In this document: positions 35,538 through 45,010 of the stretch, piece by piece
Position numbering within the stretch: the stretch's first letter is position 1
Layout of the letters: the number at the start of each line of letters is the position of its first letter
DNA from: Phyllobacterium sp. YR531
GTDB lineage: Bacteria > Pseudomonadota > Alphaproteobacteria > Rhizobiales > Rhizobiaceae
Reading direction: 5' to 3'
NCBI RefSeq assembly: GCF_000282595.1
Contig: NZ_AKIZ01000014.1
Coordinates: 186,001 to 250,000 of the forward strand
Length of the DNA: 64,000 nt
Notes under the pieces: model-generated
Databases searched by the model: none
Told to the model about the DNA's origin: nothing
What the model saw: the letters and a program-made list of their open reading frames with translations, nothing else
Translations under genes and position numbers: made by a program

Positions 35538-35561
35538 ACAGGCCGCGCTGGCGCGGCCTGT
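35538..35561 (+). other. Stem-loop between the two acyl-CoA dehydrogenase genes
   Basis: ACAGGCCGCG (35538-35547) and CGCGGCCTGT (35552-35561) form a perfect 10-bp stem with a 4-nt loop inside the 67-nt gap. TTTCAGG follows, so it could be a weak attenuator or an mRNA-processing and stability element that sets different levels for the first gene and the rest. Confidence 0.6.
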
Positions 35562-35586
35562 TTCAGGAAATCTCGGGAGGATTGTA

Positions 35587-36759
35587 ATGGGTGTGCGACC
35601 GGAAGACGTATTGGGCGTTCCTAAGCCTGATTGGAAAACCGACGATGTTGTAATGCTACAGGAAATGGCCGCAAAGTTTCTTGAGGCTGAAGTCTTGCCG
35701 CATTACGACCGCTTTGAAAAACAAGAGATTTTTGATCGTTCCGTCTGGGAGCTGGCGGGTGAAAATGGTCTTCTTTGTGCATCCATGCCGGAAGAATATG
35801 GTGGCGCCGGCGGCACCTACGCGCATGAAAGTGCGATCCTGGAGGCAATCAGCCATGTCGGCGTTGATGGCTTCGGTATAGCCCTGCATAACTCCATCGT
35901 TGCACCCTATATCCTGCATTATGGTTCAGAAGAGCAAAAGCAGAGATGGCTGCCAAAAATGGCAACCGGTGAGCTTATTGGCGCGATCGCCATGACAGAA
36001 CCCGGCGCAGGATCTGACCTTCAGGGCGTCAAGACCAGTGCGAAAAAAGATGGCAACCATTATGTCATCAACGGCTCGAAAACCTTCATCACCAATGGTC
36101 AATTGGCCAATCTCGTCATCGTCGTTGCCAAGACTGATCCAGCCCAAGGTGCTAAAGGTACTTCACTGCTGATTGTGGAGACTGATGGCCAAGATGGCTT
36201 CGAGCGCGGCCGTAATCTCGATAAGGTTGGCCTGAAGTCCAACGACACTTCGGAGCTGTTCTTTAATGAAGTGCGCGTTCCAACTTCCAATCTCCTTGGC
36301 ACAGAGGAAGGGCAGGGCTTTGTGCAATTGATGCAGCAATTGCCGCAGGAGCGATTGCAGATCGGTGGTACTGCCATCGCCATGGCAGAGCGCGCTATTG
36401 CCATTACCAGTGATTATGTGAAGGAACGCAAAGCCTTCGGTAAAGCTGTAATCGAGTTTCAGAACACGCAGTTCAAACTGGCGGAATTGAAGACCGAAGC
36501 GACTATAGGTCGTGTGTTCTATAATCATTGCGTTGAGCGTCATGTGAATGGCGGGCTCGACCCGGTGACTGCCTCCATGGCAAAATACTGGCTGACCGAC
36601 CTGCAAAACAAGGTCGTGGATGAATGCCTGCAGCTGCACGGCGGTTATGGTTATATGAACGAATATCCGATTGCACGCATGTTCCGCGACGCTCGCGTCC
36701 AGCGGATTTATGGCGGCACCAACGAAATTATGAAGCTTTTGATCGCCCGCAGCCTTTGA
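35587..36759 (+). CDS. Acyl-CoA dehydrogenase, long-chain (LCAD-like) form
   Basis: A 390-residue FAD enzyme for the first oxidation step of beta-oxidation. The C-terminal motif is RIYGGTNEIMKLLIARSL: the position that holds the catalytic Glu in medium-chain enzymes is Gly. In long-chain enzymes the base instead lies in LPQERL, here Glu255 of LPQERLQIGG, so the enzyme should be active and LCAD-like. AMTEPGAGSDLQGV is the flavin motif. CGGGAGG precedes the ATG. It lies 67 nt after the longer dehydrogenase. Confidence 0.92.
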   Translation: MGVRPEDVLGVPKPDWKTDDVVMLQEMAAKFLEAEVLPHYDRFEKQEIFDRSVWELAGENGLLCASMPEEYGGAGGTYAHESAILEAISHVGVDGFGIALHNSIVAPYILHYGSEEQKQRWLPKMATGELIGAIAMTEPGAGSDLQGVKTSAKKDGNHYVINGSKTFITNGQLANLVIVVAKTDPAQGAKGTSLLIVETDGQDGFERGRNLDKVGLKSNDTSELFFNEVRVPTSNLLGTEEGQGFVQLMQQLPQERLQIGGTAIAMAERAIAITSDYVKERKAFGKAVIEFQNTQFKLAELKTEATIGRVFYNHCVERHVNGGLDPVTASMAKYWLTDLQNKVVDECLQLHGGYGYMNEYPIARMFRDARVQRIYGGTNEIMKLLIARSL

Positions 36760-36786
36760 GCCTGCGGTAGCAACAGGGAGTACATT

Positions 36787-37995
36787 ATGGCCGACGCATA
36801 TATTTACGATCACGTCCGCACACCGCGTGGCAAGGGCAAGAAAGATGGCAGCCTGCATGAAGTGCCTGCCGTTCGCCTTGGCGCGCATGTTCTCGAAGCC
36901 CTGCGTGACCGCAATGGCCTGGATACGGGTCTGGTTGACGACATTATTTATGGCTGTGTCGATCCTGTTGGTGAGGCAGGCGCTGTTATCCCGCGTTCTT
37001 CCGCCTTCGAGGCCGGATATGATTTCAAGGCACCGGGTATGCAGATTTCGCGCTTCTGCGCTTCAGGTCTTGATGCTGTAAACTTCGCTGCAGCCAAAAT
37101 TGCTCAAGGCGCTGATGATATTGTTATCGCTGGTGGTGTCGAATCCATGTCACGCGTTGGTATGGGTATGTCGGGTGGTGCCTGGTATATGGACCCGTCA
37201 GTTGGCCTGCCGGGCTACTTTATGCCACAAGGTGTTTCTGCTGATCTGATTGCCACCAAATATGGATTCACTCGCGACGACGTGGATGCATATGCGGTCG
37301 AGAGCCAGAAACGAGCCGGTGAGGCTTGGAAGAAGGGTTATTTCAAAAACTCTGTCCTGAATATCAAGGACATCAATGGTCTGACTATCCTGGACCATGA
37401 CGAGCACATGCGCCCCACGACTGACATGCAGGCATTGGCATCGCTCAATCCCTCATTCGTTATGCCCGGTGAGATGGGTGGCTTCAATGCTGTTGGCATT
37501 CAGGCGCATCCGGAAGTCGAAACCATCACTCACGTGCATCATGCCGGCAATTCGTCTGGCATTGTCGATGGCGCTGCAGGTGTCCTGCTCGGCTCCAAGA
37601 GCGCAGGTAAAGCATTGTCGGCCAAACCACGCGCCCGCATTCGTGCATTCGCCAATATCGGTTCCGATCCCGCTCTCATGCTTACCGGTCCAGTTGATGT
37701 GACAGAGAAGTTGTTGAAGCGCGCCAAGATGAAACTCTCGGATATCGATCTGTTTGAACTGAATGAGGCTTTTGCCGCAGTCGTGCTGCGTTACATGCAG
37801 GCTTTCGATATTCCACGCGACAAGATCAATGTGAATGGCGGGGCAATTGCGATGGGTCATCCGCTCGGCGCTACTGGTGCCATGATCCTTGGCACAGTTC
37901 TTGATGAGCTTGAACGCCGCAATCTTAATACTGCACTTGTCACCCTTTGCATTGGTGCTGGTATGGGCACTGCAACGATCATCGAACGCGTCTGA
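36787..37995 (+). CDS. Acetyl-CoA C-acyltransferase (thiolase)
   Basis: A 402-residue thiolase that cleaves 3-ketoacyl-CoA with CoA in the last step of each beta-oxidation round. All active-site residues are in place: Cys91 in RFCASGLDAV, His358 in MGHPLGATGAM and Cys388 in CIGAGMGTATII. ACAGGGAG precedes the ATG. It follows the dehydrogenase by 27 nt and precedes the FadJ-like gene by 11 nt. The overall sequence fits the degradative FadA/FadI type better than biosynthetic PhaA, consistent with context. Confidence 0.93.
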   Translation: MADAYIYDHVRTPRGKGKKDGSLHEVPAVRLGAHVLEALRDRNGLDTGLVDDIIYGCVDPVGEAGAVIPRSSAFEAGYDFKAPGMQISRFCASGLDAVNFAAAKIAQGADDIVIAGGVESMSRVGMGMSGGAWYMDPSVGLPGYFMPQGVSADLIATKYGFTRDDVDAYAVESQKRAGEAWKKGYFKNSVLNIKDINGLTILDHDEHMRPTTDMQALASLNPSFVMPGEMGGFNAVGIQAHPEVETITHVHHAGNSSGIVDGAAGVLLGSKSAGKALSAKPRARIRAFANIGSDPALMLTGPVDVTEKLLKRAKMKLSDIDLFELNEAFAAVVLRYMQAFDIPRDKINVNGGAIAMGHPLGATGAMILGTVLDELERRNLNTALVTLCIGAGMGTATIIERV

Positions 37996-38006
37996 GGAGA
38001 AAGAAG

Positions 38007-40226
38007 ATGACTTATACAAACTTCAAATTCGACGTCGATGCCGATGGTATTGCTCTCGTTACATGGGATATGCCCGACAAATCCATGAACGTCTTCACCG
38101 AAGAGGTCATGAAGGAGCTTGACGCCATCGTCGATAAGGTTGCTGGCGATGCGGCTATCAAAGGCGCAGTCATTACTTCCGGCAAAGATACATTCTCCGG
38201 CGGTGCTGATTTGACCATGCTCAAACGCATGTTCCAACTTTTCCAGGACGAGAAGGCAAAAGACCCCCAAAAGGCCGTTGAGTTGCTTTTCGAAACAACC
38301 GGCAAGATGGGCGGGCTTTTCCGCAAGCTCGAAACATCAGGCAAGCCTTGGGTTTCGGCCATTAACGGCACCTGCATGGGCGGTGCTTTCGAAATGTCGC
38401 TTGCCTGCCATGGCCGTGTGGTTTCGGATGATCCTTCCGTCAAGATGGCTCTGCCTGAAGTAAAGGTTGGTATTTTCCCTGGCGCCGGTGGAACACAGCG
38501 TGTGCCCCGCCTGACCAATCAGCAAGACGCTTTGCAGATGATGACGACAGGTTCCAGCCTGACCGCATCACGCGCAAAGGCGATGGGCCTGGTTCATGAG
38601 ATTGCACCGGCCAAGAAGTTGGTCGAAGTTGCCAAGAAGATGATCAAGGATGGTCTGAAGCCAGTTCAACCTTGGGATGAAAAAGGATTCAAGCTGCCGG
38701 GCGGAGCGATTTACTCGGCTGCCGGTGCCAACCTTTGGCCTGCTGCCACGGCTATTCTGCGCCGCGAAACCTATGGCAATTACCCGGGTGCCGCATCAAT
38801 CCTGAAATCTGTCTATGAAGGCCTGCTTGTGCCTTTCGATACAGCGCTCAAGATTGAACAGCGGTACTTCACCAAAATCCTGCAGACAACTGAAGCAAGC
38901 ATGATGATCCGCTCCCTGTTTATCTCCTTGCAGGAGTTGAACAAGGGTGCTCGTCGTCCAGCCGACGTGAAGCCGACCAAATTCAAGAAGGTTGGTGTTG
39001 TCGGTGCCGGTTTCATGGGTGCCAGCATTGCCTATGTCACAGCCAAAGCGGGCATCCCTGTCGTGCTGATTGACCAGAGCGTTGAAGCTGCCGAAAAAGG
39101 CAAGGCTCACTCTGCCGATCTGATCACCAAGGAAGTTCAGAAAGGCAAGGCAACCGCCGAGGACAAGGAAAAGCTTCTTGGCCTGATCACTGCTTCGTCA
39201 GACTATGCCGATCTTGATGGTGCTGACCTTGTAATCGAGGCAGTCTTTGAAGATCGCGAAGTCAAACGTGTAGTTACAGAAAAGGTAGAAGCTGTCTTGA
39301 AGTCGGGTGCAGTTTTTGCATCGAATACCTCAACGCTTCCTATAACTGGTCTGGCAAAGGTTTCCGTACGGCCGAAAAACTTTATCGGCATCCATTTCTT
39401 CTCACCAGTCGACAAAATGATGCTTGTTGAGGTCATCATGGGTAAGAAGACCTCGGAAAAGGCGCTAGCTGTGGCACTGGATTATGTGCGTGCGATCAAG
39501 AAAACCCCGATTGTCGTCAATGACACACGCGGGTTCTACGTTAATCGCTGTGTCCTTCGCTATATGTCTGAATCATACAATATGCTGATTGAGGGCGTTC
39601 CTCCGGCAATGATCGAAAATGCTGCCCGCATGGCCGGTATGCCGGTGGGTCCATTGGCGCTGGGTGACGAAACAGCCATCGATCTTGCCCAGAAAATTCT
39701 CAAAGCCACGCTGGCAGATCTGGGGCCCAAGGCTGTTGATCCGCGTCATGTGGAATTGATCAATACCTTGGTCGACAAGTATGATCGCCGTGGCCGCAAG
39801 AATGGCAAGGGATTCTACGACTATCCTGCCAAGCCTGCGAAGAAGCATTTGTGGCCTGAACTGAAGACACTCTATCCGCAACAGGACGCCGACAAGATCG
39901 ACGTGGAAGTCCTGAAGCAGCGTTTCTTGGTAACCATTGCGCTGGAAGCGGCACGTGTCATGGAGGAAGGAATTGTCACCGATCCGCGTGAAGCGGATGT
40001 CGGCTCAATTCTGGCCTTCGGTTTTGCTCCTTACACGGGTGGAACGCTGTCCTATATCGATGGTATCGGCGCGGCAAAGTTTGTAGAGCTCGCCAAGGGC
40101 TTGCAGCGGAAATATGGCGCTCAATTCAAAGCGCCGAAGCTGTTGCTGGATATGGCAGAAAAGGGCGACACGTTCTACGAACGCTTCAACCCTTATTCTG
40201 CAGAAAGCGAAAAGAAAGCCGCTTGA
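38007..40226 (+). CDS. fadJ: Trifunctional FadJ-like enoyl-CoA hydratase/3-hydroxyacyl-CoA dehydrogenase
   Basis: A 739-residue fusion performing the hydration and second oxidation of beta-oxidation. An N-terminal crotonase domain (about 1-190) shows NGTCMGGAFEMSLACH and LPEVKVGIFPGAGGTQR. The NAD-binding domain begins VGVVGAGFMGASIAY (about 331-345), followed by the 3-hydroxyacyl-CoA dehydrogenase C-terminal domains with GIHFFSPVDKMMLVE. ATG 38007 has GAGGAGAAAGAAG upstream; an in-frame ATG 60 nt earlier lies inside the thiolase gene. It is the last gene of the operon, followed by a strong hairpin. Confidence 0.92.
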   Translation: MTYTNFKFDVDADGIALVTWDMPDKSMNVFTEEVMKELDAIVDKVAGDAAIKGAVITSGKDTFSGGADLTMLKRMFQLFQDEKAKDPQKAVELLFETTGKMGGLFRKLETSGKPWVSAINGTCMGGAFEMSLACHGRVVSDDPSVKMALPEVKVGIFPGAGGTQRVPRLTNQQDALQMMTTGSSLTASRAKAMGLVHEIAPAKKLVEVAKKMIKDGLKPVQPWDEKGFKLPGGAIYSAAGANLWPAATAILRRETYGNYPGAASILKSVYEGLLVPFDTALKIEQRYFTKILQTTEASMMIRSLFISLQELNKGARRPADVKPTKFKKVGVVGAGFMGASIAYVTAKAGIPVVLIDQSVEAAEKGKAHSADLITKEVQKGKATAEDKEKLLGLITASSDYADLDGADLVIEAVFEDREVKRVVTEKVEAVLKSGAVFASNTSTLPITGLAKVSVRPKNFIGIHFFSPVDKMMLVEVIMGKKTSEKALAVALDYVRAIKKTPIVVNDTRGFYVNRCVLRYMSESYNMLIEGVPPAMIENAARMAGMPVGPLALGDETAIDLAQKILKATLADLGPKAVDPRHVELINTLVDKYDRRGRKNGKGFYDYPAKPAKKHLWPELKTLYPQQDADKIDVEVLKQRFLVTIALEAARVMEEGIVTDPREADVGSILAFGFAPYTGGTLSYIDGIGAAKFVELAKGLQRKYGAQFKAPKLLLDMAEKGDTFYERFNPYSAESEKKAA

Positions 40227-40234
40227 TTGGAGTA

Positions 40235-40261
40235 GCGGGATCCGTTCAGAACGGTTCCCGC
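40235..40261 (+). terminator. Hairpin ending the beta-oxidation operon
   Basis: GCGGGATCCGTTC (40235-40247) pairs with GAACGGTTCCCGC (40249-40261) with a single mismatch, 9 nt after the fadJ stop. The downstream tract is only modestly T-rich (ATTCTCTTG). Confidence 0.6.
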
Positions 40262-40399
40262 ATTCTCTTGCTTGCAATAAAATATCTGGCAAATGGCATC
40301 AATAAAATAAGAAAGTTTTCCGCAATTCTTCTCGACTTTTGTTAAATTTCCGCTTAAAATCATTGCCAAGGTATTTTTTCCTTTTGTTTGGATGTATCC

Positions 40400-41041
40400 A
40401 TGTTTTCACATGACCGCATATGGGCGGCCATCGACGCGCTGGCCCAACGTCACTCGCTTTCCGTTTCCGGATTGGCAAAGCGTGCTGGTCTTGATCCGAC
40501 GACATTCAACAAGTCGAAGCGTTATGCGGCGGATGGCCGAGCACGCTGGCCATCAACGGAATCGCTGGCAAAAATCATGGAAGCCACAGGCGCTTCACTG
40601 GATGAATTTACCACACTGGTACATGGCAAGGTCTCTGCAACGGCAGGTTCAGCCATGCGTTCAATTCCGTTGCTGGGTTTTGCGCAAGCCGGCGCGGGCG
40701 GTTTTTTCGATGATGGCGGCTTTCCGGTCGGGCAGGGCTGGGATGTGGTAGAGTTTCCCATTGGTCCGGGCGACACTGTTTATGCGCTTGAAGTATCAGG
40801 GGACTCAATGCTGCCTTTATATCGGGATGGCGATACCGTTATCGTTGCCCCGGGTGCGCCTGTCCGGCGGGGAGACCGTGTGGTTGTTCGAACCAAGGAC
40901 GGTGAGGTCATGGCCAAAATTCTGTCCCGGCAAACGCCTCGTACAATTGAATTGCAATCTATGAATCCTGAGCACACCAACAGGACATTTGACGCTGTGC
41001 ATATTGATTGGATTGCGCGCATCCTTTGGGCAAGCCAATAG
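40400..41041 (+). CDS. HTH regulator with S24 (LexA/CI-like) peptidase domain
   Basis: A 213-residue repressor-like protein. An N-terminal helix-turn-helix (SVSGLAKRAGLDPTTFNKSK, about residues 20-39) is joined to a LexA-type domain. The predicted autocleavage site is an Ala-Gly within FAQAGAGG, the nucleophile is Ser in SGDSMLPLYRDGD, and the Lys is in VMAKIL. All parts needed for RecA-stimulated self-cleavage are present, so it could be a damage-responsive switch. There are no phage genes nearby. ATG 40400 is chosen over an in-frame TTG at 40388. Confidence 0.85.
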   Translation: MFSHDRIWAAIDALAQRHSLSVSGLAKRAGLDPTTFNKSKRYAADGRARWPSTESLAKIMEATGASLDEFTTLVHGKVSATAGSAMRSIPLLGFAQAGAGGFFDDGGFPVGQGWDVVEFPIGPGDTVYALEVSGDSMLPLYRDGDTVIVAPGAPVRRGDRVVVRTKDGEVMAKILSRQTPRTIELQSMNPEHTNRTFDAVHIDWIARILWASQ

Positions 41042-41054
41042 GGATTCGCATCGC

Positions 41055-41939
41055 ATGCGTCAGATACCGCTCTATGTCCTGACCGTTTTGGTCGCGCTCA
41101 CTCTGGCCTATTCGTTTATTGCGCCGTTTCAAGGTGGCCTTGAAACAACGATTGCATCAAATCAGGACGTCAGCGTCGCCGCTGAAGATTTCGAGTTGCC
41201 TGCAGAAATGCAGAATAATGCACCTCAAGAACCAGAACAGTCCGCGCCACCTCAGGAAGAGCCTCCGACAACCACAAGCAGGCTTCCTTTACGCCAGGTC
41301 GACCCGGATGATGCACCCGCACCTGTACAGGTGGGGCCTCTGGAACGGGTTGCGCCACGCCAACCTTTGAGTGAACTGGGGCAGGCGACGGCTCCCGCAC
41401 CACCGCCAGCGGCTGTGCCGGTCGATAATACTACTGCCAAACCAATCCTGCTTTATCGGCCAGTCGCGACAAGCGCCGGGAGCATCGAAGCATCCGGATA
41501 CAGAATTTCAATTGAAGGGATCAATGCGCCCGGCCCTGACGAAACCTGCAATTCCGATGGCACAGACTGGCCGTGCGGTATGGCGGCACGTACAGCCTTG
41601 CGCAATTGGCTACGCTCACGGGCAATCGAATGCAACGTACCGGACCAGCCTTCAGATGAACTGATTGCCACGCAATGCAAACTCGGAACAACCGACGTTG
41701 CCAGTTGGCTTGTTTCGAATGGCTGGGCTCGTACCCCGGAAGGTTCGCCGCTAGCCGATGCGATGAAGAAGGCTGAAGAACGAAAGCTCGGTTTGTATGG
41801 TAGTGCGCCACCGACTTTACCGGCAAGCAACGAGCTACCGTTGCCTCCATTGACGGACACTCCAGAAATCATCGAAGAACCGGCCTCGCCACCACCTGTT
41901 ACAGCGCCAGACGCACCATTTCCTCCGGCACCACAGTAA
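41055..41939 (+). CDS. Thermonuclease (SNase)-like protein with proline-rich linker
   Basis: A 294-residue protein with an N-terminal membrane anchor or signal (PLYVLTVLVALTLAYSFIA), then about 90 residues rich in Pro, Glu and Gln. A domain at about 145-255 resembles staphylococcal-nuclease-fold proteins (ISIEGINAPGPDETCNSDG, MAARTALRNWLRSR, LGTTDVASWLVSNGWA, AEERKLGLYG). The catalytic Arg/Glu residues of true SNases cannot be placed confidently, so activity is doubtful. A second Pro-rich tail follows. It starts 14 nt after the S24 regulator gene and may share its transcript. Confidence 0.68.
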   Translation: MRQIPLYVLTVLVALTLAYSFIAPFQGGLETTIASNQDVSVAAEDFELPAEMQNNAPQEPEQSAPPQEEPPTTTSRLPLRQVDPDDAPAPVQVGPLERVAPRQPLSELGQATAPAPPPAAVPVDNTTAKPILLYRPVATSAGSIEASGYRISIEGINAPGPDETCNSDGTDWPCGMAARTALRNWLRSRAIECNVPDQPSDELIATQCKLGTTDVASWLVSNGWARTPEGSPLADAMKKAEERKLGLYGSAPPTLPASNELPLPPLTDTPEIIEEPASPPPVTAPDAPFPPAPQ

Positions 41940-41981
41940 TGGCCAAACTCTGTCTGTCAGATAGAGTCGCTTAGTAAGGCG

Positions 41982-42365
41982 TCAGGCCTCGTGGCAAACA
42001 GCTTCAATATTATGGCCGTCCGCATCATGTATGAACGCCGCATAATAATTGGGATGATAGTGCGGGCGTAGGCCGGGCTGCCCATTATCATTTCCACCAG
42101 CCTCCAGTCCCGTTTTGTGGAAGGCATCGACAATGTCGCGGCTATTCACCCTGAAAGCAATATGAAGCGGTGGCTTGTTTGGCGTGCCACTGATAACCCA
42201 AAAATCAGGTTTACCATTCTCGCCAAACCCTGCCACATCGGCACTGCCTGTAACCGAAGCGGGAAACTCGACAATCAGGCTATATCCGATTGCCCCGAGA
42301 GCTTGAGAGTAAAACTTTTTACCCGCCTCGAAATCGCTGACAATTATTCCGGTGTGGTCGATCAT
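41982..42365 (-). CDS. VOC-family (glyoxalase/bleomycin-resistance-like) protein
   Basis: A 127-residue protein with the vicinal-oxygen-chelate fold: IDHTGIIVSDFEAGKKFYSQ starts the first beta-alpha-beta unit, HIAFRVNSRDIVDAFHK the second, and AAFIHDADGHNIEAV ends it. The metal-ligand pattern (His, His, Glu) is preserved. GGAGGAACGC precedes ATG 42365. It is 21 nt downstream of the lysyl-tRNA synthetase gene on the same strand. The substrate is unknown; possibilities include glyoxalase, fosfomycin-type resistance or other roles. Confidence 0.8.
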   Translation of the reverse strand: MIDHTGIIVSDFEAGKKFYSQALGAIGYSLIVEFPASVTGSADVAGFGENGKPDFWVISGTPNKPPLHIAFRVNSRDIVDAFHKTGLEAGGNDNGQPGLRPHYHPNYYAAFIHDADGHNIEAVCHEA

Positions 42366-42386
42366 GCGTTCCTCCAAACTGTTGGT

Positions 42387-44042
42387 TCAGAGTAACTCGC
42401 CCGCTAAAGCTTTTGCAACAAGCGCACGAGTTTCTTCGATGCCATATAACGCGACGAACGAACCGAAGCGGGGGCCACGTTCCTGGCCAATCAGAACCTC
42501 ATAGAGCATCTGGAAGAATGAGACAGCAACACCCGGCCCACCTTCCGGACTTTTCTTCGTATGATCCTGATAGCGTTCGATAGCGCGTGCAACATCGAGA
42601 ATGGCATTCTGTATCGTGGTGCCATCGGCATCCGAAGGCAGTGTGGCCAGCTTGTCCGACATTTCATGTAGTGCAACCCGCTCGACTTCGTCCGGCATGC
42701 GGAACTTCTTGGTCGGCTTCACGAAGTCATTGAAGTAACGGATAGCGTATTTCACCAGAGCGTCGAGTTCCGGATTTTTTTCCGGTGTCACGCCGGGAGC
42801 GTAACGCGAAATGAATCCCCAGAGTACGCCGCTGTTTTCCGCATTCGACGCACTGACCAGATTGAGCAACAGAGCAAAAGGCACCGGCATCTCGACCGTC
42901 GGAGGGTTGCCGGCATGCAGGTGCCAGACAGGATTGTTCAGCCGGTCTTTCCACGATTGACGCTCATAGGCGGACAGATATGTGAAATACTCATCCACCG
43001 CTTTGGGAATGACATCGAAATAGAGGCGCTTTGCAGTACGCGGCTTCTGGAACATATAAAGGCCCAAGCTTTCAGTTGGAGCGTAGGTCAGCCATTCATC
43101 AATGCTGAGACCATTTCCCTTGGACTTGGAAATCTTTTGACCGATGTCATCGAGAAATAGCTCGTAAACGAAATGCTCGGGTGCGCGTCCACCAAGTATC
43201 TCGCAAATACGATCATAGATGATGGCATTCGTCTGATGGTCCTTACCGAACATTTCGAAATCGACCCCGAGAGCCGCCCAGCGCATACCGAAGTCAGGCT
43301 TCCATTGCAGCTTGACGTTGCCGCCGGTCACGGAAAGGGTGGTTTCCACCCCATTCTCATCATCAAAGGTAATTGTGCCGTTCTTCGCATCGACATTCTT
43401 CATGGGAACATAAAGAACACGGCCGCTTGTCGGTGATATTGGCAGGAACGGGCTATAAGTTGCCTGACGCTCCTCACCGAGTGTTGGCAACATGACTTTC
43501 ATAATGTCATCATAACGTTCGGCAGCTCTTAGCAGGACCTGATCGAAGCGACCTTGCTTGTAATATTCCGTCGCGCTGGCAAATTCATAGTCAAAACCGA
43601 ACGTGTCCAGAAACCGGCACAGCATGACATTGTTATGATCGGCAAAGCTTTTGTAATCGCCGCCATAGGGATTGGGAACGGCCGAAAGTGGCTTGTGCAG
43701 ATGCGGTTCAAGCATTGAGGGATCCGGCACATTATCCGGAATTTTGCGCATACCATCCATATCGTCCGAGAAGCACAAAAGATTGGTCTTGACGGTATCA
43801 TTGGTCAAAATGCGGAATGCATGACGTACCATGGAGGTGCGCGCGACTTCACCAAATGTACCGATATGCGGAAGGCCGGATGGGCCATAGCCGGTTTCGA
43901 ACAGAACTGTCTCGGGATAACCCGTCTTCTGATACCGTTTGATGATTTTCTGCGCCTCTTCGAAGGGCCATGCTTTGGCCTCTGCTGCCGCCGCGATCAA
44001 TTCGGGGGTCAGTTCGATTTGGGTATCTGGGCGCGAAGTCAT
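42387..44042 (-). CDS. lysK: Lysyl-tRNA synthetase, class I
   Basis: A 551-residue class I LysRS, the archaeal-type enzyme also found in alphaproteobacteria instead of the class II form. The HIGH motif is [12 protein letters not shown] and the KMSKS motif is [12 protein letters not shown], lysine and tRNA-Lys are the substrates. ATG 44042 has AGGAAAAACG upstream; a longer in-frame reading to 44087 is less likely. No class II lysS is in the window, which fits replacement. Confidence 0.93.
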   Translation of the reverse strand: MTSRPDTQIELTPELIAAAAEAKAWPFEEAQKIIKRYQKTGYPETVLFETGYGPSGLPHIGTFGEVARTSMVRHAFRILTNDTVKTNLLCFSDDMDGMRKIPDNVPDPSMLEPHLHKPLSAVPNPYGGDYKSFADHNNVMLCRFLDTFGFDYEFASATEYYKQGRFDQVLLRAAERYDDIMKVMLPTLGEERQATYSPFLPISPTSGRVLYVPMKNVDAKNGTITFDDENGVETTLSVTGGNVKLQWKPDFGMRWAALGVDFEMFGKDHQTNAIIYDRICEILGGRAPEHFVYELFLDDIGQKISKSKGNGLSIDEWLTYAPTESLGLYMFQKPRTAKRLYFDVIPKAVDEYFTYLSAYERQSWKDRLNNPVWHLHAGNPPTVEMPVPFALLLNLVSASNAENSGVLWGFISRYAPGVTPEKNPELDALVKYAIRYFNDFVKPTKKFRMPDEVERVALHEMSDKLATLPSDADGTTIQNAILDVARAIERYQDHTKKSPEGGPGVAVSFFQMLYEVLIGQERGPRFGSFVALYGIEETRALVAKALAGELL

Positions 44043-44170
44043 TCGTTTTTCCTGTATTTCCTGCTGTCTAGTGGAGCGGGCGGACACTATGGCGTGAGAT
44101 ATCCTGCGTCAATCACATGTCACCAAGTAATGGCCTGTCTGGAACTGATTTTAGCGATTATTTGGGAAGA

Positions 44171-45010
44171 TCAATAAAAATCGATTGGGAAATACCGCAG
44201 ATAGAGCTCTGATATTGTGCCTTTTGCTTCCATGCTCTTCAGGGCGAAGTTAAAGCCCTCGGCAAGATCGCTATTCTGGATCGTTGTGGCGATCATCAGC
44301 CCGTCTCCCAGAAACTGAGGGGCTGTATAAGGACGACCAGCAAATGTACAGCAGTTTGCAGCATCCGGGCTGCCGATCCAGAAGGACAGATCGGAACCAT
44401 CTCCAAAGACGGCATCGATTTTTTTGGCTTTGAGATCCTTGAGCATCAACTCGCGTGTAGGGTACCCGACCCAATGGGATTTCGGGAAATAATCAGCGAA
44501 AATTGCCTGATGTACTGAATCTGCGATTACGCCGACAGTCTTGTTTTCCAGGGTCTTGTCAGATGGGGAGGGCAGGGTTTGGTCATTGCGTATCAGAAAG
44601 CGGGCAGCCAGTCGCATGTATGGGGCTGTGAATGTATATTTGCCCCGCAAGCTGGCTGTAGGTCGAAGACCAGCAAGAATTGCCTCTGCCTCACCGCTCT
44701 CCAGTGCCGACTGCAATTCGTTCCATGGGCGCGCTTCTATCTGACAGAGTGCCGTTGCTTCAAGCTCGGCACAGATCGCGCGGGCCAGATCAATATTGAA
44801 CCCTGATATCCGCCCGGCATTGTCTATAAAGTTGAAGGGAGGGTAATCAACAGTCGTTACAAAGCGAATACGCTTGACCGCAGTAAGGTCAGGCTTGGAT
44901 ACCCGCTCACGCCCGTCCCAATAATGTGGAAAATCAGAGGCATTGGTCACCTGCGTCGCTAGCAGCAAAATGATCCCTGATAAAAAAGTGGCAATAGTTT
45001 TAGAGCGCAT
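44171..45010 (-). CDS. Periplasmic amino-acid-type solute-binding protein (SBP_bac_3)
   Basis: A 279-residue secreted binding protein: signal peptide (FLSGIILLLATQVTNA, cut near residue 24), then VDYPPFNFIDNAGRISGFNIDLARAI, the family's ligand-binding opening. ILAGLRPTASLRGKYTFTAPY and VGVIADSVHQ complete the two lobes. The protein is normally the receptor of a polar amino-acid ABC importer, but no permease or ATPase gene is adjacent, so it is an orphan here. Possible signalling use is speculation. Confidence 0.82.
   Translation of the reverse strand: MRSKTIATFLSGIILLLATQVTNASDFPHYWDGRERVSKPDLTAVKRIRFVTTVDYPPFNFIDNAGRISGFNIDLARAICAELEATALCQIEARPWNELQSALESGEAEAILAGLRPTASLRGKYTFTAPYMRLAARFLIRNDQTLPSPSDKTLENKTVGVIADSVHQAIFADYFPKSHWVGYPTRELMLKDLKAKKIDAVFGDGSDLSFWIGSPDAANCCTFAGRPYTAPQFLGDGLMIATTIQNSDLAEGFNFALKSMEAKGTISELYLRYFPIDFY

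Noticed and set aside
36721-36759. Possible loss of the catalytic Glu in the second acyl-CoA dehydrogenase (YGGTNEIM)
   Set aside because: In long-chain-type enzymes the base is in LPQERL, which is present (Glu255), so the enzyme is expected to be active.
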